A stretch of DNA of 51,133 bases from Acidimicrobiia bacterium (GTDB lineage: Bacteria > Actinomycetota > Acidimicrobiia > Spongiisociales > UBA5794), in contig JASJCF010000007.1 in NCBI GenBank assembly GCA_030066265.1, positions 1-51,133 on the forward strand, in the 5' to 3' direction. The notes under the pieces were generated by a model. That model searched no databases and was not told where the DNA came from. It saw only the letters and a program-made list of their open reading frames with translations. Positions 39,703 through 48,600 of the stretch are shown piece by piece. Positions within the stretch are counted from its first letter, which is position 1. Each line of letters starts with the position of its first letter. Both the position numbers and the translations under genes were made by a program.

Positions 39703-42533
39703 GTGAACGATTCGACCGGAGGGCAGGAGCAGAAGACGTGGCGATCGCCGTAGGCATTGTCGATTCTCGACACCGGGACCCAGTACTTGTCGTGGCGCAG
39801 GCCGGGCACGGGATACGCCGCCTGCTCCCGCGAGTAGGGGCGATCCCAGCTGTCCGATGTCACATCGACGGCGGGGTGCGGGGCCATGCGAAGGATCGAC
39901 GTGTCGACGGCGTCCAGGTCGAGCGCATCGATCTCCGCCTTGATGGCGACCATGGCGTCCACGAACCGGTCGAGCTCGTACTTGGATTCCGACTCCGTCG
40001 GTTCGATCATCAGCGTCCCGGCAACCGGGAACGACATCGTCGGAGCGTGGAAGCCGTAGTCGATGAGCCGCTTGGCGATGTCCTCGTTCGTGATCCCCGT
40101 GTCGTGCTGGATCTGGCGGATGTCGAGGATGCACTCGTGGGCGACGAAGCCGCCCGGCCCCGTGTAGAGCACCGGGTAGTGGTCCTTCAGCTTCGCGGCG
40201 AGGTAGTTGGCGTTCAGGATCGCCACCTCGGTCGCCTTGCGCAGGCCCTCGGGCCCGAGCATCACGATGTACATCCACGAGATGGGGAGGACACCCGCCG
40301 ATCCCCACGGGGCCGCAGCCACCGCTCCGGTTCCGTCCTCGTGGCCGGGCAGATCCGGCACGAGCCCGTGGCCAGGGAGGTACGGCGTCAGATGCGACTT
40401 CACACCGATGGGCCCGACGCCAGGTCCACCCCCGCCGTGCGGGATCGCGAAGGTCTTGTGGAGGTTGAGGTGCGACACGTCCGAGCCGAACGCACCCGGC
40501 TCGGCGATCGCCACCATGGCGTTGAGGTTGGCGCCGTCGAGGTACACCTGCCCACCGGCCTCGTGCACGATGTCGCAGATCTCGGCGATGGCCGTCTCGA
40601 AGACTCCGTGTGTCGACGGATAGGTGACCATGATCGCGGCGAGCTCGTCGGCATGCTCGGCGACCTTGTTCTCCAAGTCGGTGACGTCGATGTTGCCGTC
40701 CTCGTCGCACTTCACCACCACCACGCGCATGCCCGCCATGACGGCGGATGCCGGGTTCGTGCCGTGAGCCGACGAGGGAATCAGGCAGACGTCGCGATGA
40801 CCTTCCCCGTTCGCCTGGTGGTAGCCGCGAATGGCGAGCAAGCCGGCGAACTCCCCCTGTGCTCCCGAGTTGGGCTGGACCGAGACGGCGTCGTAGCCGG
40901 TGATCGACGCGAGCCACGTCTCGAGCTCATCGATCATCTCGAGGTACCCCTCGGCCTGGTCGAAGGGCGCGAAGGGATGAATGTCGGCGAACTCCGGCCA
41001 CGCCACGGGCTCCATCTCGGTGGTGGCGTTGAGCTTCATCGTGCACGAGCCGAGCGGGATCATGGAGCGATCGAGGGCGATGTCCTTGTCCTGGAGACGC
41101 CGGAGGTACCGCAGCATCTCCGTCTCGGAGTGGTACCGATGGAACGTCGAGTGCTCGAGGAAGGAGGTCGTCCGCCGAAGCGCCGATGGGATGCCCTCGT
41201 CGAGCGCAGTCGGTGCCTCCGCACCGCCGAGCACCTCACACAGGGCATCGAGGTACTCAGGGGTGGTCGTCTCGTCGAGCGAGATCCCCACCGTCGTCAT
41301 GTTCACGCGGCGCAGGTTCATCTTGCGGTCACGGGCGGCCGCCACGATCTCGTCGGCGTCCGGGACACGTAGCCAGATCGTGTCGAACCACGTGTCGTTG
41401 ACGACGTCGATCGACGCTGCTCGGAGTCGGCCGACGAGCTCGTTTGTGAGCGCGTGGACTCGGTGTGCGATCTCCGTGATCCCCGCCGGACCGTGGTAGA
41501 CCGCATAGAGGCCCGCCATGACGGCGAGCAGCACCTGGGCCGTGCAGATGTTCGACGTGGCCTTGTCTCGCCGGATGTGCTGCTCCCTCGTCTGCAGCGT
41601 GAGGCGATACGCCTGGCGGCCCGATGCATCCACGGACACCCCAACCAGCCGCCCCGGGAGTGATCGGCGGTAGTCCTCACGGGTCGCCATGAAGCCGGCA
41701 TGTGGTCCCCCGAACATCAGCGGGACGCCGAAGCGCTGTGCGCTCCCGACGGCGACATCGGCACCGAGCTCTCCGGGTGGGGTCAACAACGCGCAAGCGA
41801 GCAGGTCGGTGGCGACGGTGACGAGCCCTCCGTGTTCGTGCACCGCTTCGATGATCGGGCGAAGATCGGTGATGGACCCGGAGGTCGAGGGGTATTGCAG
41901 GAGCACACCGAACACCCCGTCGGCTTCGAGGTCCTTCGTCGGGTCACCGACGACGATGTCGTAGCCGAGCGGGGTCGCCCGGGTGCGCACCACCTCGATC
42001 GTCTGGGGATGCGTTCCCTCGTCCACGAACAGCGTCGTTCCGGGATGCTTGCCGACCCGCTTCATGAGCATCATCGCCTCCGCAGCGGCGGTTGCCTCAT
42101 CGAGGAGCGAGGCGTTGGCGATCTCGAGGCCCGTGAGGTCGCTCACCATCGTCTGGTAGTTGATGAGCGCCTCGAGGCGCCCCTGCGAGATCTCGGGCTG
42201 ATACGGGGTGTACGCGGTGTACCAGCCGGGGTTCTCGAACACGTTCCTGCGGATGACGCTCGGTGTCTCGGTTCCGTAGTAACCCATCCCGATGAAGGAT
42301 CGGAAGATCTGGTTCTGGTCCGCTCGACGACGCAGTGCCTCGAGTGCTTCGCCCTCGGTGAGGGGGCCCGGCACGTCGGGCCGACGATGCGTGCGGATCT
42401 CTTCCGGCACTGCGCGGTCGATGAGCTCGGTGACGGACCCGACGCCCACCGTGTCGAGCATCTCATCGACGTCAGCGCCCGACGGTCCGATGTGTCGTGC
42501 AGCGAACGGGCCGACAGGGGTTGGGTCTGACAT
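39699..42533 (-). CDS. gcvP: Glycine dehydrogenase (decarboxylating), full-length P-protein
   Basis: 944 residues, the fused alpha2-type P-protein of the glycine cleavage system. The N-terminal half (ARHIGPS start, [40 protein letters not shown]) is the catalytically degenerate copy. The C-terminal half holds the PLP lysine in [18 protein letters not shown] and [10 protein letters not shown]. It decarboxylates glycine onto lipoyl-GcvH. gcvT and gcvH are not adjacent. GAGGAGT lies 7 nt before the ATG, and the leader is a tandem glycine riboswitch. Confidence 0.93.
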   Translation of the reverse strand: MSDPTPVGPFAARHIGPSGADVDEMLDTVGVGSVTELIDRAVPEEIRTHRRPDVPGPLTEGEALEALRRRADQNQIFRSFIGMGYYGTETPSVIRRNVFENPGWYTAYTPYQPEISQGRLEALINYQTMVSDLTGLEIANASLLDEATAAAEAMMLMKRVGKHPGTTLFVDEGTHPQTIEVVRTRATPLGYDIVVGDPTKDLEADGVFGVLLQYPSTSGSITDLRPIIEAVHEHGGLVTVATDLLACALLTPPGELGADVAVGSAQRFGVPLMFGGPHAGFMATREDYRRSLPGRLVGVSVDASGRQAYRLTLQTREQHIRRDKATSNICTAQVLLAVMAGLYAVYHGPAGITEIAHRVHALTNELVGRLRAASIDVVNDTWFDTIWLRVPDADEIVAAARDRKMNLRRVNMTTVGISLDETTTPEYLDALCEVLGGAEAPTALDEGIPSALRRTTSFLEHSTFHRYHSETEMLRYLRRLQDKDIALDRSMIPLGSCTMKLNATTEMEPVAWPEFADIHPFAPFDQAEGYLEMIDELETWLASITGYDAVSVQPNSGAQGEFAGLLAIRGYHQANGEGHRDVCLIPSSAHGTNPASAVMAGMRVVVVKCDEDGNIDVTDLENKVAEHADELAAIMVTYPSTHGVFETAIAEICDIVHEAGGQVYLDGANLNAMVAIAEPGAFGSDVSHLNLHKTFAIPHGGGGPGVGPIGVKSHLTPYLPGHGLVPDLPGHEDGTGAVAAAPWGSAGVLPISWMYIVMLGPEGLRKATEVAILNANYLAAKLKDHYPVLYTGPGGFVAHECILDIRQIQHDTGITNEDIAKRLIDYGFHAPTMSFPVAGTLMIEPTESESKYELDRFVDAMVAIKAEIDALDLDAVDTSILRMAPHPAVDVTSDSWDRPYSREQAAYPVPGLRHDKYWVPVSRIDNAYGDRHVFCSCPPVESFT

Positions 42534-42564
42534 CAGCTGACTCCTCGCTCAGGCGCAGTCTTCG

Positions 42565-42732
42565 TGCCCCCTCTGTCGCATGACCTGAGAGTTTCACCGC
42601 ATCGATGCGGCTTTCCCCTTCGGTGAGGGCACGAGCCCTTCTTTCCAGAGGTGCCTGGTTCCTGCGGTCCTGGTGCCTGAGAGATTCCCGGGGCGGTTGC
42701 TCCTTCGGCGCCGCATGACGGCTCTCCCGCAG
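42565..42732 (-). ncRNA. Tandem glycine riboswitch (gcvT motif)
   Basis: Read on the minus strand, aptamer 1 (about 42730-42661) starts with GGAGAG, has GCGCCGAAGGAGCAA and the signature AATCTCTCAGGCACCAGGACCGC. A short linker leads to aptamer 2 (about 42656-42567) with CTCTGGAAAGA, CACCGAAGGGGAAAGCCG and GAAACTCTCAGGT, closing with GACAGAGGGGG. The two glycine-binding domains lie 33 nt before the gcvP ATG. Cooperative sensing of glycine would switch on gcvP expression, as known for this class. There is no obvious terminator, so control of translation initiation is likely. Confidence 0.93.
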
Positions 42733-42750
42733 GACGTCGTCAGCACGGCA

Positions 42751-42756
42751 ATCGTA
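42751..42756 (-). promoter_or_regulatory. -10 box of the gcvP transcript
   Basis: TACGAT (42756-42751 on the minus strand) would start the RNA about 10-15 nt before the first aptamer stem. Confidence 0.5.
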
Positions 42757-42852
42757 CCGCAGCAGACGCCCCGGCGTCGCGGAATCCGAATTCGCTCCGA
42801 CGATCCCGTCCGACTATCCGCTCCGACTACTCGCTTCGACTCGTTGCTTCGG

Positions 42853-43221
42853 CTAGGAGCCGTTCGAGACCGCAGCGATGATGCCGATCACGAAAGCAAG
42901 CGCAATGAGTCCGAGATAGATCGCCGTGATGATGCCGTAGATCTTGAAGATCGTCGAGAGGTTGCCGGTCGCACTGACCGCTTCGACCTCGCTGCCGGTC
43001 CGGACTGCGTTCTGGGAGTCGTTGGCAGCCCGCAGGAGCAGCACACCGATCCAGATGGGCAGCCAGGCGATCAACAGGCCGATGATCGTCAGCGCGATGA
43101 AGATGCCGCTGATGATCGAGAGCACCGCAAGCAGCTTCATCCACCCTGCGGCGTCGCTCAGGGGCTTCATCACGTTCATGACGGTCAGGTTTCCGCCGGT
43201 TGATGTGTTGTCCATCGTCAT
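42853..43221 (-). CDS. Small membrane protein (DUF5362-like)
   Basis: 122 residues: a polar Thr/Asn-rich N terminus, the segment MNVMKPLSDAAGWMKLLAVLSIISGIFIALTIIGLLIAWLPIWIGVLLLRAA, then a polar loop and a last helix (FKIYGIITAIYLGLIALAFVIGIIAAV). Three helices and the AAGWMKLL...WLPIWIGVLL pattern resemble DUF5362; function unknown. ATG at 43221 has GGAGGAGA about 5 nt upstream. A very strong inverted repeat separates it from the upstream gene. Confidence 0.65.
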   Translation of the reverse strand: MTMDNTSTGGNLTVMNVMKPLSDAAGWMKLLAVLSIISGIFIALTIIGLLIAWLPIWIGVLLLRAANDSQNAVRTGSEVEAVSATGNLSTIFKIYGIITAIYLGLIALAFVIGIIAAVSNGS

Positions 43222-43288
43222 CGTCTCTCCTCCGCTTCGTCTGCGCTCGAAGCTACACGGTGATCGAGCTGCGGGCCGGGATTCGACG

Positions 43289-43336
43289 ATTCTTGCGTCC
43301 CTCCGTCCCAGATCCGGGACGGACGGACGCAAGAAT
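43289..43336 (-). terminator. 21-bp near-perfect inverted repeat
   Basis: 43289-43309 and 43316-43336 pair in 20 of 21 positions around the 6-nt loop AGATCC. It begins 3 nt after the stop of the minus-strand gene at 43340, so a terminator is the simplest reading. There is no T-tract. Confidence 0.7.
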
Positions 43337-43339
43337 GGT

Positions 43340-44392
43340 TCAGGCGGCGGCTTCCTGGAGCTCGCCGGGCCGTCCGTATCGACGCTTGAACACCACGTAG
43401 GCGACGGCGCCTGCCGGAATCGGGAGCCAGAACTGGAAGAGGCGATATGCGAGCGTTGCCAGGGTGGCGTCGGGTCCCGGGATGCCAGCGAGGGTGAGCA
43501 TGGCGACCAGGCCGACCTCGACGAACCCCAGCCCGCCGGGAGTGATGGGGATCATGCCGAGGACCGCAGAGCCGGCGAAGGCCAACAGCACGAGCGAAGC
43601 GCGAGGCTCGGCACCCACGGCGACGAGGGCAGTCACGAGCACCAGGTAGTCGAGCGTCCAATTCAGCACCGCAGCGATGAGCGCCCGCCACCAGCGTTTC
43701 CCGAGGGCAGCAACGACCTCGTTGCGCTGATCGAGGAATCCCTGCGCTGTGGGGCTCCAGTCGCGATGCAGACGCTCCGCGAACCAGCCGACCACGTTCT
43801 CCACGATGCGTCCGATCCACAGCAGGGGCTTGTCGAACTTCACGACGATCACGACAGCCGTGAACAGGAGGATGAACAGCACCGTCCCGGCGACAGCCAC
43901 CGGAAGCAAGCCATCAGGGATCGGTGCCGAGACTGCGGCGATGACCACGGCGACGCCAGGGAGGGAGAAGAGAACGAGATTGGAGATGAACGACACGGCT
44001 GCAAGCGCTGCGGCAGCTTTGGCCGTGGGAACACCCGACACCGACAGCATCTGGAAGTACGTCGCACCGGCGGCGACTGCGCCGCCGGGAATCACCTTGG
44101 CCATGGCGTTGGAGACGAGCTGGGAACAGGCAGCAACGAACCGAGAGATCCCCGGAACGGCGATGTGCGTGAGCTCCCACGCCGCCATGAAGGCGCCCGT
44201 CATCAGCGCACCCATGATGACGTACCACCACCACTGGACACTCGCCAGCTGCGGCGTCTTGGAGAGGAAGTCGACGACCGTCGGGAGGAAGAAGTACAGG
44301 ATCACGACGGCGACTCCCAAGAAGAAGAGCCGCAATGCGATCTTCTTCCATTGGTCTGCCCGGCTGGGCGCATCCTGCTGCTGTTCCGTCAA
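43340..44392 (-). CDS. UPF0104/lysylphosphatidylglycerol synthase-type transmembrane protein
   Basis: 350 residues with about eight membrane helices. The AglD/MprF-TM landmarks are visible: WELTHIAVPGISRFVAACSQLVSNAMAKVIPGGAVAAGATYFQML, LVLLAFAGSAVLGMIPITPGGLGFVEVGLVAML and the final FQFWLPIPAGAVAYVVFKRRY. The soluble lysyl-transferase domain of MprF is absent, so a lipid flippase-like or polyprenol-related function is more likely. TTG at 44392 with AGGGGG 6 nt upstream is the best start; later ATGs would cut the first helix. Confidence 0.82.
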   Translation of the reverse strand: MTEQQQDAPSRADQWKKIALRLFFLGVAVVILYFFLPTVVDFLSKTPQLASVQWWWYVIMGALMTGAFMAAWELTHIAVPGISRFVAACSQLVSNAMAKVIPGGAVAAGATYFQMLSVSGVPTAKAAAALAAVSFISNLVLFSLPGVAVVIAAVSAPIPDGLLPVAVAGTVLFILLFTAVVIVVKFDKPLLWIGRIVENVVGWFAERLHRDWSPTAQGFLDQRNEVVAALGKRWWRALIAAVLNWTLDYLVLVTALVAVGAEPRASLVLLAFAGSAVLGMIPITPGGLGFVEVGLVAMLTLAGIPGPDATLATLAYRLFQFWLPIPAGAVAYVVFKRRYGRPGELQEAAA

Positions 44393-44443
44393 GACGGACC
44401 CCCTCGAACCCCTGACGATACCGGTGCCGGCCGGCGGACAGGG

Positions 44444-45778
44444 TCAGGCGCCGGACGAAGCGTCGGCCGGAGCGCTCAGCTGGTCGTTCTGGTCGCACAA
44501 CGCACGCATCTCATCGAGATACGGCCAGTAGTCGACCTGGATCGTGTGCCTCGGCCGCTCTTCGTATTGGGCGGCGACATGCTGTCGATACCGCTCACAT
44601 TCGGCCTTCATCGCCGCCACCGTTGGGAGTGACGCGCCGTCGATGAGCTGGGCGACCCACCGGGCCTGCTGCTCAGCCAGTGGCGGGAGCGCCCCGACCG
44701 GTTGGATGAGTCCGACGAAGTACAGGCCGGGGAGATCCGGGGGCACGACGCGGCGGTAGAGGGCGATGTGGTTGTCGTCCACGGGAACGAGGTCGTCGTC
44801 GAGGAACGGAAACGAGATCCGATAGCCGGTGGCGTAGATGATCGTGTCGCACGGCACGGTGGTGCCGTCGGTGAAGACCACCTCATCACCGCTCGCCCGC
44901 GAAATGGCCGTCGTGACCTTGACCTGGCCGTCCTTCACGAGCTGGAGGATGTCCTGGCTCACCGTCGGGTGCTGGGACAGGAGCGGACCATCGGGCTCGG
45001 GGAATCCGTACGTCTGTTGCCGGCCCCGCGCGGCGAGGAGGAGGGCTCGATAGGCAGCCCGTTGGACGGACAGCGGCAACTTCGACGACTGGCGGGTCGA
45101 CCAGGTGTCGAGGGGTCGGCCAAGCACGTATCGGGGGAGGACGTGGGCACCGGACCGAGCGGACAACGTCACCGACGACGCATGCCAGGTGAGCTCGGAC
45201 GCGATGTCGACCCCGGTGTTGCCCACCCCCACCACCACCACGTCTCGGCCGATGAAGGGCTCGGGCGTGCGGTATTGCTGGGCGTGGAGCACGTCGCCGT
45301 TGAACGCCGGATCGGTGTCGGGGGTGTTGGCCGACCAGTGATGGCCGTTGGCAACGACGACGGCGCGGAACGAAGATGTGCGTTCGGAGCCATCCTCGAG
45401 GTCTCGGACGGTGACCGACCACGCCTCGCCATCGGGTTCGACGTGCAGGACCTGATGGCGGGTGGTCACGCGGTCGTTCAGGTCGAACACGTCCGCAAAC
45501 CGCTCGAGGTACTCGAGGACCTGCGTGTGATGCAGGTACGCGGGCCAACCCTTCGGCATCGGCAAGTCCGCAAAGGCGAACCGATCCTTCGACGTGTCGA
45601 TGTGCAGCGAGGCATAAGCCGCAGACCGGCCGTTGTCGTTGTCGTATCGCCAATTGCCGCCGATCGAGGTGCCGATCTCGAACCACTCGAAGTCGATGCC
45701 CCGATCAGCCAGGTGCTTGGCGGCCGCCATGCCACTCGCTCCTGCGCCGATGACACATACGGGAAGGTCGCTCGTCAT
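44444..45778 (-). CDS. Flavin-containing monooxygenase
   Basis: 444 residues. The N-terminal FAD fold GAGASGMAAAKHLADRG, the diagnostic FMO sequence FxGxxxHxxxY (FNGDVLHAQQY) and the NADP fold GVGNTGVDIASEL are all present, followed by the ATGYRISFPFL helix motif typical of FMO/Baeyer-Villiger enzymes. It oxygenates soft nucleophiles or ketones using NADPH and O2. Substrate unknown. ATG at 45778 gives the correct start just before the FAD motif, with CATCAT 7 nt upstream. Confidence 0.88.
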   Translation of the reverse strand: MTSDLPVCVIGAGASGMAAAKHLADRGIDFEWFEIGTSIGGNWRYDNDNGRSAAYASLHIDTSKDRFAFADLPMPKGWPAYLHHTQVLEYLERFADVFDLNDRVTTRHQVLHVEPDGEAWSVTVRDLEDGSERTSSFRAVVVANGHHWSANTPDTDPAFNGDVLHAQQYRTPEPFIGRDVVVVGVGNTGVDIASELTWHASSVTLSARSGAHVLPRYVLGRPLDTWSTRQSSKLPLSVQRAAYRALLLAARGRQQTYGFPEPDGPLLSQHPTVSQDILQLVKDGQVKVTTAISRASGDEVVFTDGTTVPCDTIIYATGYRISFPFLDDDLVPVDDNHIALYRRVVPPDLPGLYFVGLIQPVGALPPLAEQQARWVAQLIDGASLPTVAAMKAECERYRQHVAAQYEERPRHTIQVDYWPYLDEMRALCDQNDQLSAPADASSGA

Positions 45779-45791
45779 GGGCGAGATGATG
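45779..45791 (-). promoter_or_regulatory. Leaderless -10-like box for the FMO gene
   Basis: CATCAT (45791-45786 on the minus strand), 7-nt spacer to ATG; weaker match. Confidence 0.3.
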
Positions 45792-45800
45792 GCACAGCGC

Positions 45801-46868
45801 TCACCGAACTTCGGGTTCCCATTCGAACCACGCCCCATGCGGATGCCCGCGGCCGAGGACGCGATCCTCGCCACCCGGCCACGTCACGGTTCGCAGCATC
45901 ATGCCCCGCCCGCCATATCCCGCAGGCGCGGGCTCGAAGCTGACGCGAGCGAGGGGACGGCTGCGGGTCGCCCGTTCGCCCGCGGACTCGATGAGTGCGT
46001 CCACGGACCGTTTGGAAGCGTCGTCGAGGTACTGCCACATGACAGACTGCTGGACGACGGTGATGGTCCTGCGCTCGACGGGCTCGCCGAGGGCCGCCTC
46101 CAGCCAGGCCGGGGCACCCGAACGGTCGACGACCGGGGGCTCGTCGCCGGCGATCGCAAGAGCCCCCTGCGTCCGCTCGAACCGGGCGAGCTGGTCCGGC
46201 CAGATGAACGACAGGAGACGAAGCTGCTGCTCCGGGTCGGTCACATCCAGTGGCGAGACGTCGCAGCCGCGACGAGAGGTGATGGACATCCGGGAGTTCA
46301 TCTGAGGCGCAGGTCCTGACCAGTCGACCTCGATGACAGCTGGCGACGCGGGATTGCCCCAGCGCCATGCCGAAGTCTCGTAGCGATAGCGGTCGAGCAG
46401 GAGATTCAGACCTCCGGCCGATCCGATCTCGAGGAGCCGGATGCGTTTGGCGTTGCCGGCGACGGCCCAGAGGCCTGCGAGCAAGGGTGCCGACCGTCCG
46501 ATGTCGTTCGTCTGCGGCGCAACGGCCAGGCCACTGCGAAGGTACCCGGGATGGTCACGGACCGTTGCCAGGAAGTCTCGACCTATGGAGTCGAGATCCG
46601 GGGATCCGCCCACCGTCGGGTAGTGACGGGCCAACCGCTCAGCGAGCCCCATGAGGACGAGCCGATGGACGCCACCCATGAGTCGCAACGGCAGCGCGGC
46701 GGAAACGGGGTCTTCATCGAAGCCCTCGACGATCGTTGCCACCGGACCACCGTCCGAGAGATCCTCGGTTGCGGCGTCGAGCATCGCTCCGTACATCGGG
46801 GACTCGAGCCTGCGGCACGCCTCGGCCTGGTGCTCGAACGACTCGATGAGGCGGCTCGGACTGGTCAC
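45801..46868 (-). CDS. DUF2332-family protein
   Basis: 355 residues matching DUF2332: LSLMGALHRLVL-type segment (here LRLMGGVHRLVLMGLAERL), FLATVRDHPGYLRSGLAVAPQTNDIGRSAPLLAGL, LLEIGSAGGLNLLLDRYRYE (a SAM-like Gly-rich loop) and the C-terminal HPHGAWFEWEPE. The GSAGGLNL motif suggests a methyltransferase-like nucleotide site, but the activity is not established for the family. GTG at 46868 lies 13 nt after the SRAP gene, so the two may form one operon. Confidence 0.82.
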   Translation of the reverse strand: MTSPSRLIESFEHQAEACRRLESPMYGAMLDAATEDLSDGGPVATIVEGFDEDPVSAALPLRLMGGVHRLVLMGLAERLARHYPTVGGSPDLDSIGRDFLATVRDHPGYLRSGLAVAPQTNDIGRSAPLLAGLWAVAGNAKRIRLLEIGSAGGLNLLLDRYRYETSAWRWGNPASPAVIEVDWSGPAPQMNSRMSITSRRGCDVSPLDVTDPEQQLRLLSFIWPDQLARFERTQGALAIAGDEPPVVDRSGAPAWLEAALGEPVERRTITVVQQSVMWQYLDDASKRSVDALIESAGERATRSRPLARVSFEPAPAGYGGRGMMLRTVTWPGGEDRVLGRGHPHGAWFEWEPEVR

Positions 46869-46881
46869 GCGCTCGGATGCG

Positions 46882-47577
46882 TCACGATGCGTCGACCGCG
46901 GGGGTTTCGAGCGGTTCGATGAGGTCGGGGGTGTTGTTCGCGACCTTGTTGACGAGGGTCGACACAGGATGTTCCGCCATGAGCTCGGACGGATACGTCG
47001 TGAGCATCGCCTGGAGATCGTCGACGTCGCGGTTCTCGCGGTCGAGCCAGCCTGCCCACCGCTCCGGCGGCAGGATCATCGGCATCCGGTCGTGGATCGG
47101 CTCCACCAGCTCGTTCGGAGTGCCGGTGATCACCGTGCAGGTCAACAGCCGTTCGTCGGTCTCGGGATCCGTCCACGACGACCACAGGCCGGCGAGGGCG
47201 AGCGGCTTGTCGTCGGCCCCATGGATGTAGTGCGGGAGCTTGCCCTTGTCCTTGCGCTGCCACTCGTAGAAGCCATCGACCGGGACGAGGCACCGCCGCT
47301 TCGCAAACGAGTCGCGGAACGTCGGCTTGGTCGCGGCGGTCTCCACTCGGGCGTTGATGGACTTCGCGCCGATCTTGACGTCCTTCGCCCAGAACGGGAC
47401 GAGCCCCCAACGAAATGATGTCAGGACCCGGTCACCGTCATGCTCGGCGACGGCATACACCTCATTGGTCGGGGCCACGTTGTAGTTCTGCTTCAGAGTC
47501 TCCGTGCGGACGAACTCCGCTCCGAAGTGCTCGGCGTAGAACTCGGGCTTCTCGACCTGGACGAACCTCCCGCACAT
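46882..47577 (-). CDS. SRAP-domain protein (YedK/HMCES-like)
   Basis: 231 residues. It shields abasic sites in single-stranded DNA by forming a thiazolidine crosslink through Cys 2. MCGRF start, NYNVAPTN, WGLVPFWAKD, INARVET, RRCLVPVDGFYEWQ (catalytic Glu) and HDRMPMIL (His) all match. ATG at 47577 is fixed, because Cys must be residue 2 and become N-terminal after Met removal. The leaderless GACAAT box supports it. Its presence near PrimPol and LigC adds to the DNA-repair content of the window. Confidence 0.92.
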   Translation of the reverse strand: MCGRFVQVEKPEFYAEHFGAEFVRTETLKQNYNVAPTNEVYAVAEHDGDRVLTSFRWGLVPFWAKDVKIGAKSINARVETAATKPTFRDSFAKRRCLVPVDGFYEWQRKDKGKLPHYIHGADDKPLALAGLWSSWTDPETDERLLTCTVITGTPNELVEPIHDRMPMILPPERWAGWLDRENRDVDDLQAMLTTYPSELMAEHPVSTLVNKVANNTPDLIEPLETPAVDAS

Positions 47578-47589
47578 GCTCCCATTGTC
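47578..47589 (-). promoter_or_regulatory. Leaderless -10-like box for the SRAP gene
   Basis: GACAAT (47589-47584 on the minus strand), 6-nt spacer to ATG. Confidence 0.4.
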
Positions 47590-47656
47590 GCATCCTGCGT
47601 TCGGCTTGGCGCTCGCTGGGGCCTGCGGCATCGTCGGCGTTCCCCATTAAGCCACG

Positions 47657-47670
47657 TAGCGTTCCGGCCG
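47657..47670 (+). promoter_or_regulatory. Leaderless -10 box for the ABC ATPase gene
   Basis: TAGCGT (47657-47662), 8-nt spacer to ATG at 47671. Confidence 0.5.
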
Positions 47671-48600
47671 ATGGTTGATCCGATGACCTCAGCGATCATC
47701 TTCCAACACGTATCGAAGTCGTTCGGCGACGTTCGCGCCCTCGATGACGTCAGCTTCGACGCGCCGACCGGTTCGGTGACGGTGCTGCTCGGGCCGAACG
47801 GTGCGGGGAAGACGACCACCGTTCGGCTGACCACCGGTGCCATGTTGTGCGATTTCGGGGCGATCCAGGTGCTCGGACTCAATCCGCTGACCAAAGGGGA
47901 CGAGATCCGATCCCGTGTCGGGGTCGTTCCCCCGAAGCCCGCGTTCTACGACCAGCTCACCGGGTGGGAGAACCTCCAGTTCGCCGCGACCATCTTCGAA
48001 TCGGATGATGTCCACGCCCGATCTGCCGCCGAGCGCTTCGGAATCGATCACGCACTCAATCAGGAGGTCGGCGGCTACTCGACGGGCATGCGAACTCGGT
48101 TGGCGCTCGCACGAGCGGTGATTCACGACCCAGAGGTGTTGATGCTCGACGAGCCGACGGCGGGCCTGGATCCCGAGTCGGCACGTGCCGTCCTCGAGCT
48201 GATCCGGGAGATGGCAGGGAAGGGCCGCACCATCGTGATGTGCACCCATCTCCTCCACGAGGCCGAGGGAATCGCCGATCAGGTGGTTCTCATGGATGAG
48301 GGAACGGTGCGAGCGGCGGGAGAGCCGTCGAGCCTCGCACGCAAGTACATGGCCGACCCGATCGTGATCATCGACGCCGAGGACAGGGCGAGCCTCGGGT
48401 TCGTCGACGAGCTCGACGGGGTTCTGGGAAGCCGCTGGGACGGCGGGCTCCACGTCGTCATCGACCGTGAAGACCGCGTGCCGGACCTCGTGATCGAGCT
48501 CGTCAAGCGAGGCGTTCGACCCACTCGGATCGAGCCGTTGACGCCGACGCTCGAGGACCTGTACTTCGAGATGCAGCGCGCCCACCGGGAGTCCGTATGA
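47671..48600 (+). CDS. ABC transporter ATP-binding protein (exporter 1)
   Basis: 309 residues. Walker A GPNGAGKTT, Q-loop region GVVPPKPAFYDQLTGWENL, signature GYSTGMRTRLALARA (YSTGM replaces LSGGQ), Walker B VLMLDEPTAGLD and H-loop THLLHEAE. The C-terminal about 90 residues are the extra domain of ABC-2 exporters (PTLEDLYFEMQ end). It pairs with the permease at 48597, whose ATG overlaps its stop (ATGA). Cargo unknown. ATG at 47671 follows the leaderless TAGCGT box; an in-frame ATG at 47683 is possible. Confidence 0.88.
   Translation: MVDPMTSAIIFQHVSKSFGDVRALDDVSFDAPTGSVTVLLGPNGAGKTTTVRLTTGAMLCDFGAIQVLGLNPLTKGDEIRSRVGVVPPKPAFYDQLTGWENLQFAATIFESDDVHARSAAERFGIDHALNQEVGGYSTGMRTRLALARAVIHDPEVLMLDEPTAGLDPESARAVLELIREMAGKGRTIVMCTHLLHEAEGIADQVVLMDEGTVRAAGEPSSLARKYMADPIVIIDAEDRASLGFVDELDGVLGSRWDGGLHVVIDREDRVPDLVIELVKRGVRPTRIEPLTPTLEDLYFEMQRAHRESV

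Noticed and set aside
39684-41372. 562-codon plus-strand frame opposite gcvP
   Set aside because: Antisense shadow; gcvP is full length and conserved.
42565-42580. GACAGAGGGGG at the end of the riboswitch as another copy of the intergenic repeat
   Set aside because: It is the closing strand of the second glycine aptamer and lacks the repeat's hairpins.
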